From: Opitutaceae bacterium
GTDB taxonomy: Bacteria; Verrucomicrobiota; Verrucomicrobiia; Opitutales; Opitutaceae
Length of the DNA stretch: 64,000 nucleotides
Assembly: GCA_016795545.1 (NCBI GenBank)
Contig: JAEUGX010000054.1
Span: 62,001 to 126,000 of the forward strand
Direction of reading: 5' to 3'
The notes under the pieces are model-generated. The model was not told where the DNA came from. It worked only from the letters and a program-made list of their open reading frames with translations, and did no database searches. The stretch's first letter is position 1. Each line of letters starts with the position of its first letter. Below are positions 63,112-64,000 of this stretch, piece after piece. The position numbers and the translations under genes were made by a program.

Positions 63112-64000
<889 letters not shown>

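Overview
This is a GC-rich bacterial chromosome segment, most likely from the Verrucomicrobiota, family Opitutaceae. The pointers are the rplY-pth-rpsF-ssb-rplI-dnaB-bamA-ompH-lpxD run, large TonB receptors with short 'LNPF/LNPY' plugs, AraC/XRE/GntR-LacI regulators beside carbohydrate enzymes, and weak Shine-Dalgarno sequences. Taxonomy is inferred from gene content; no search was possible. All positions, alignments and motif comparisons were made by eye.

Layout. 1-4.1 kb: the tail of an unidentified gene, an AraC regulator and a GH116-type glycosidase. 4.3-15.2 kb: housekeeping genes (L25, Pth, S6, SSB, L9, DnaB, BamA, Skp/OmpH, LpxD, PRPP synthase, an HtrA protease). 15.3-16.8 kb: pyrE and an unusual HTH-metallo-beta-lactamase protein. 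17-35 kb: an accessory block with two NHL-propeller operons (propeller + aminotransferase + esterase; propeller + NeuB/PseI-like synthase + SGNH hydrolase), two regulators, a reverse-strand catabolic run (MFS, class III aminotransferase, M19 dipeptidase, D-threonine-aldolase-like enzyme, amidohydrolase, 3-hydroxyacyl-CoA-dehydrogenase-like enzyme, RidA) and a TonB receptor. 35.3-37.8 kb: a coiled-coil exported protein, an alpha/beta hydrolase and a membrane protein. 38-40 kb: a very small integrative element in the 3' end of tRNA-Pro. 40.2-47.4 kb: a GntR-LacI regulator, DapA-family lyase, SGNH hydrolase, five-bladed-propeller glycosidase-like protein and TonB receptor. 47.8-64 kb: gltBD, small genes including a frameshifted cupin, proBA, metX-aspartokinase/homoserine dehydrogenase, and the start of ilvD.

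How the parts work together. The strongest regulatory signal is one promoter layout found at four places (before the GH116 gene, both NHL operons and the 32.9-35.1 kb TonB receptor). It has two TCCAT-like half-sites exactly 21 bp apart and an extended -10 (TGn + hexamer) exactly 24 bp after the proximal half-site. That is how AraC-family class II activators bind, and it predicts a regulon joining uptake, propeller enzymes and a glycosidase. At three of the four promoters the predicted transcription start coincides with the start codon, which suggests leaderless mRNAs.

Other signals worth attention are a complete ilv-type attenuator before ilvD (33-aa leader rich in Val/Ile/Leu, terminator and competing antiterminator), a sigma-54-like promoter with an upstream palindrome before gltBD, and a 2.0-kb integrative element with 33-bp att repeats and arm-type repeats. 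There is also a pair of near-identical palindromes next to a small HTH gene.
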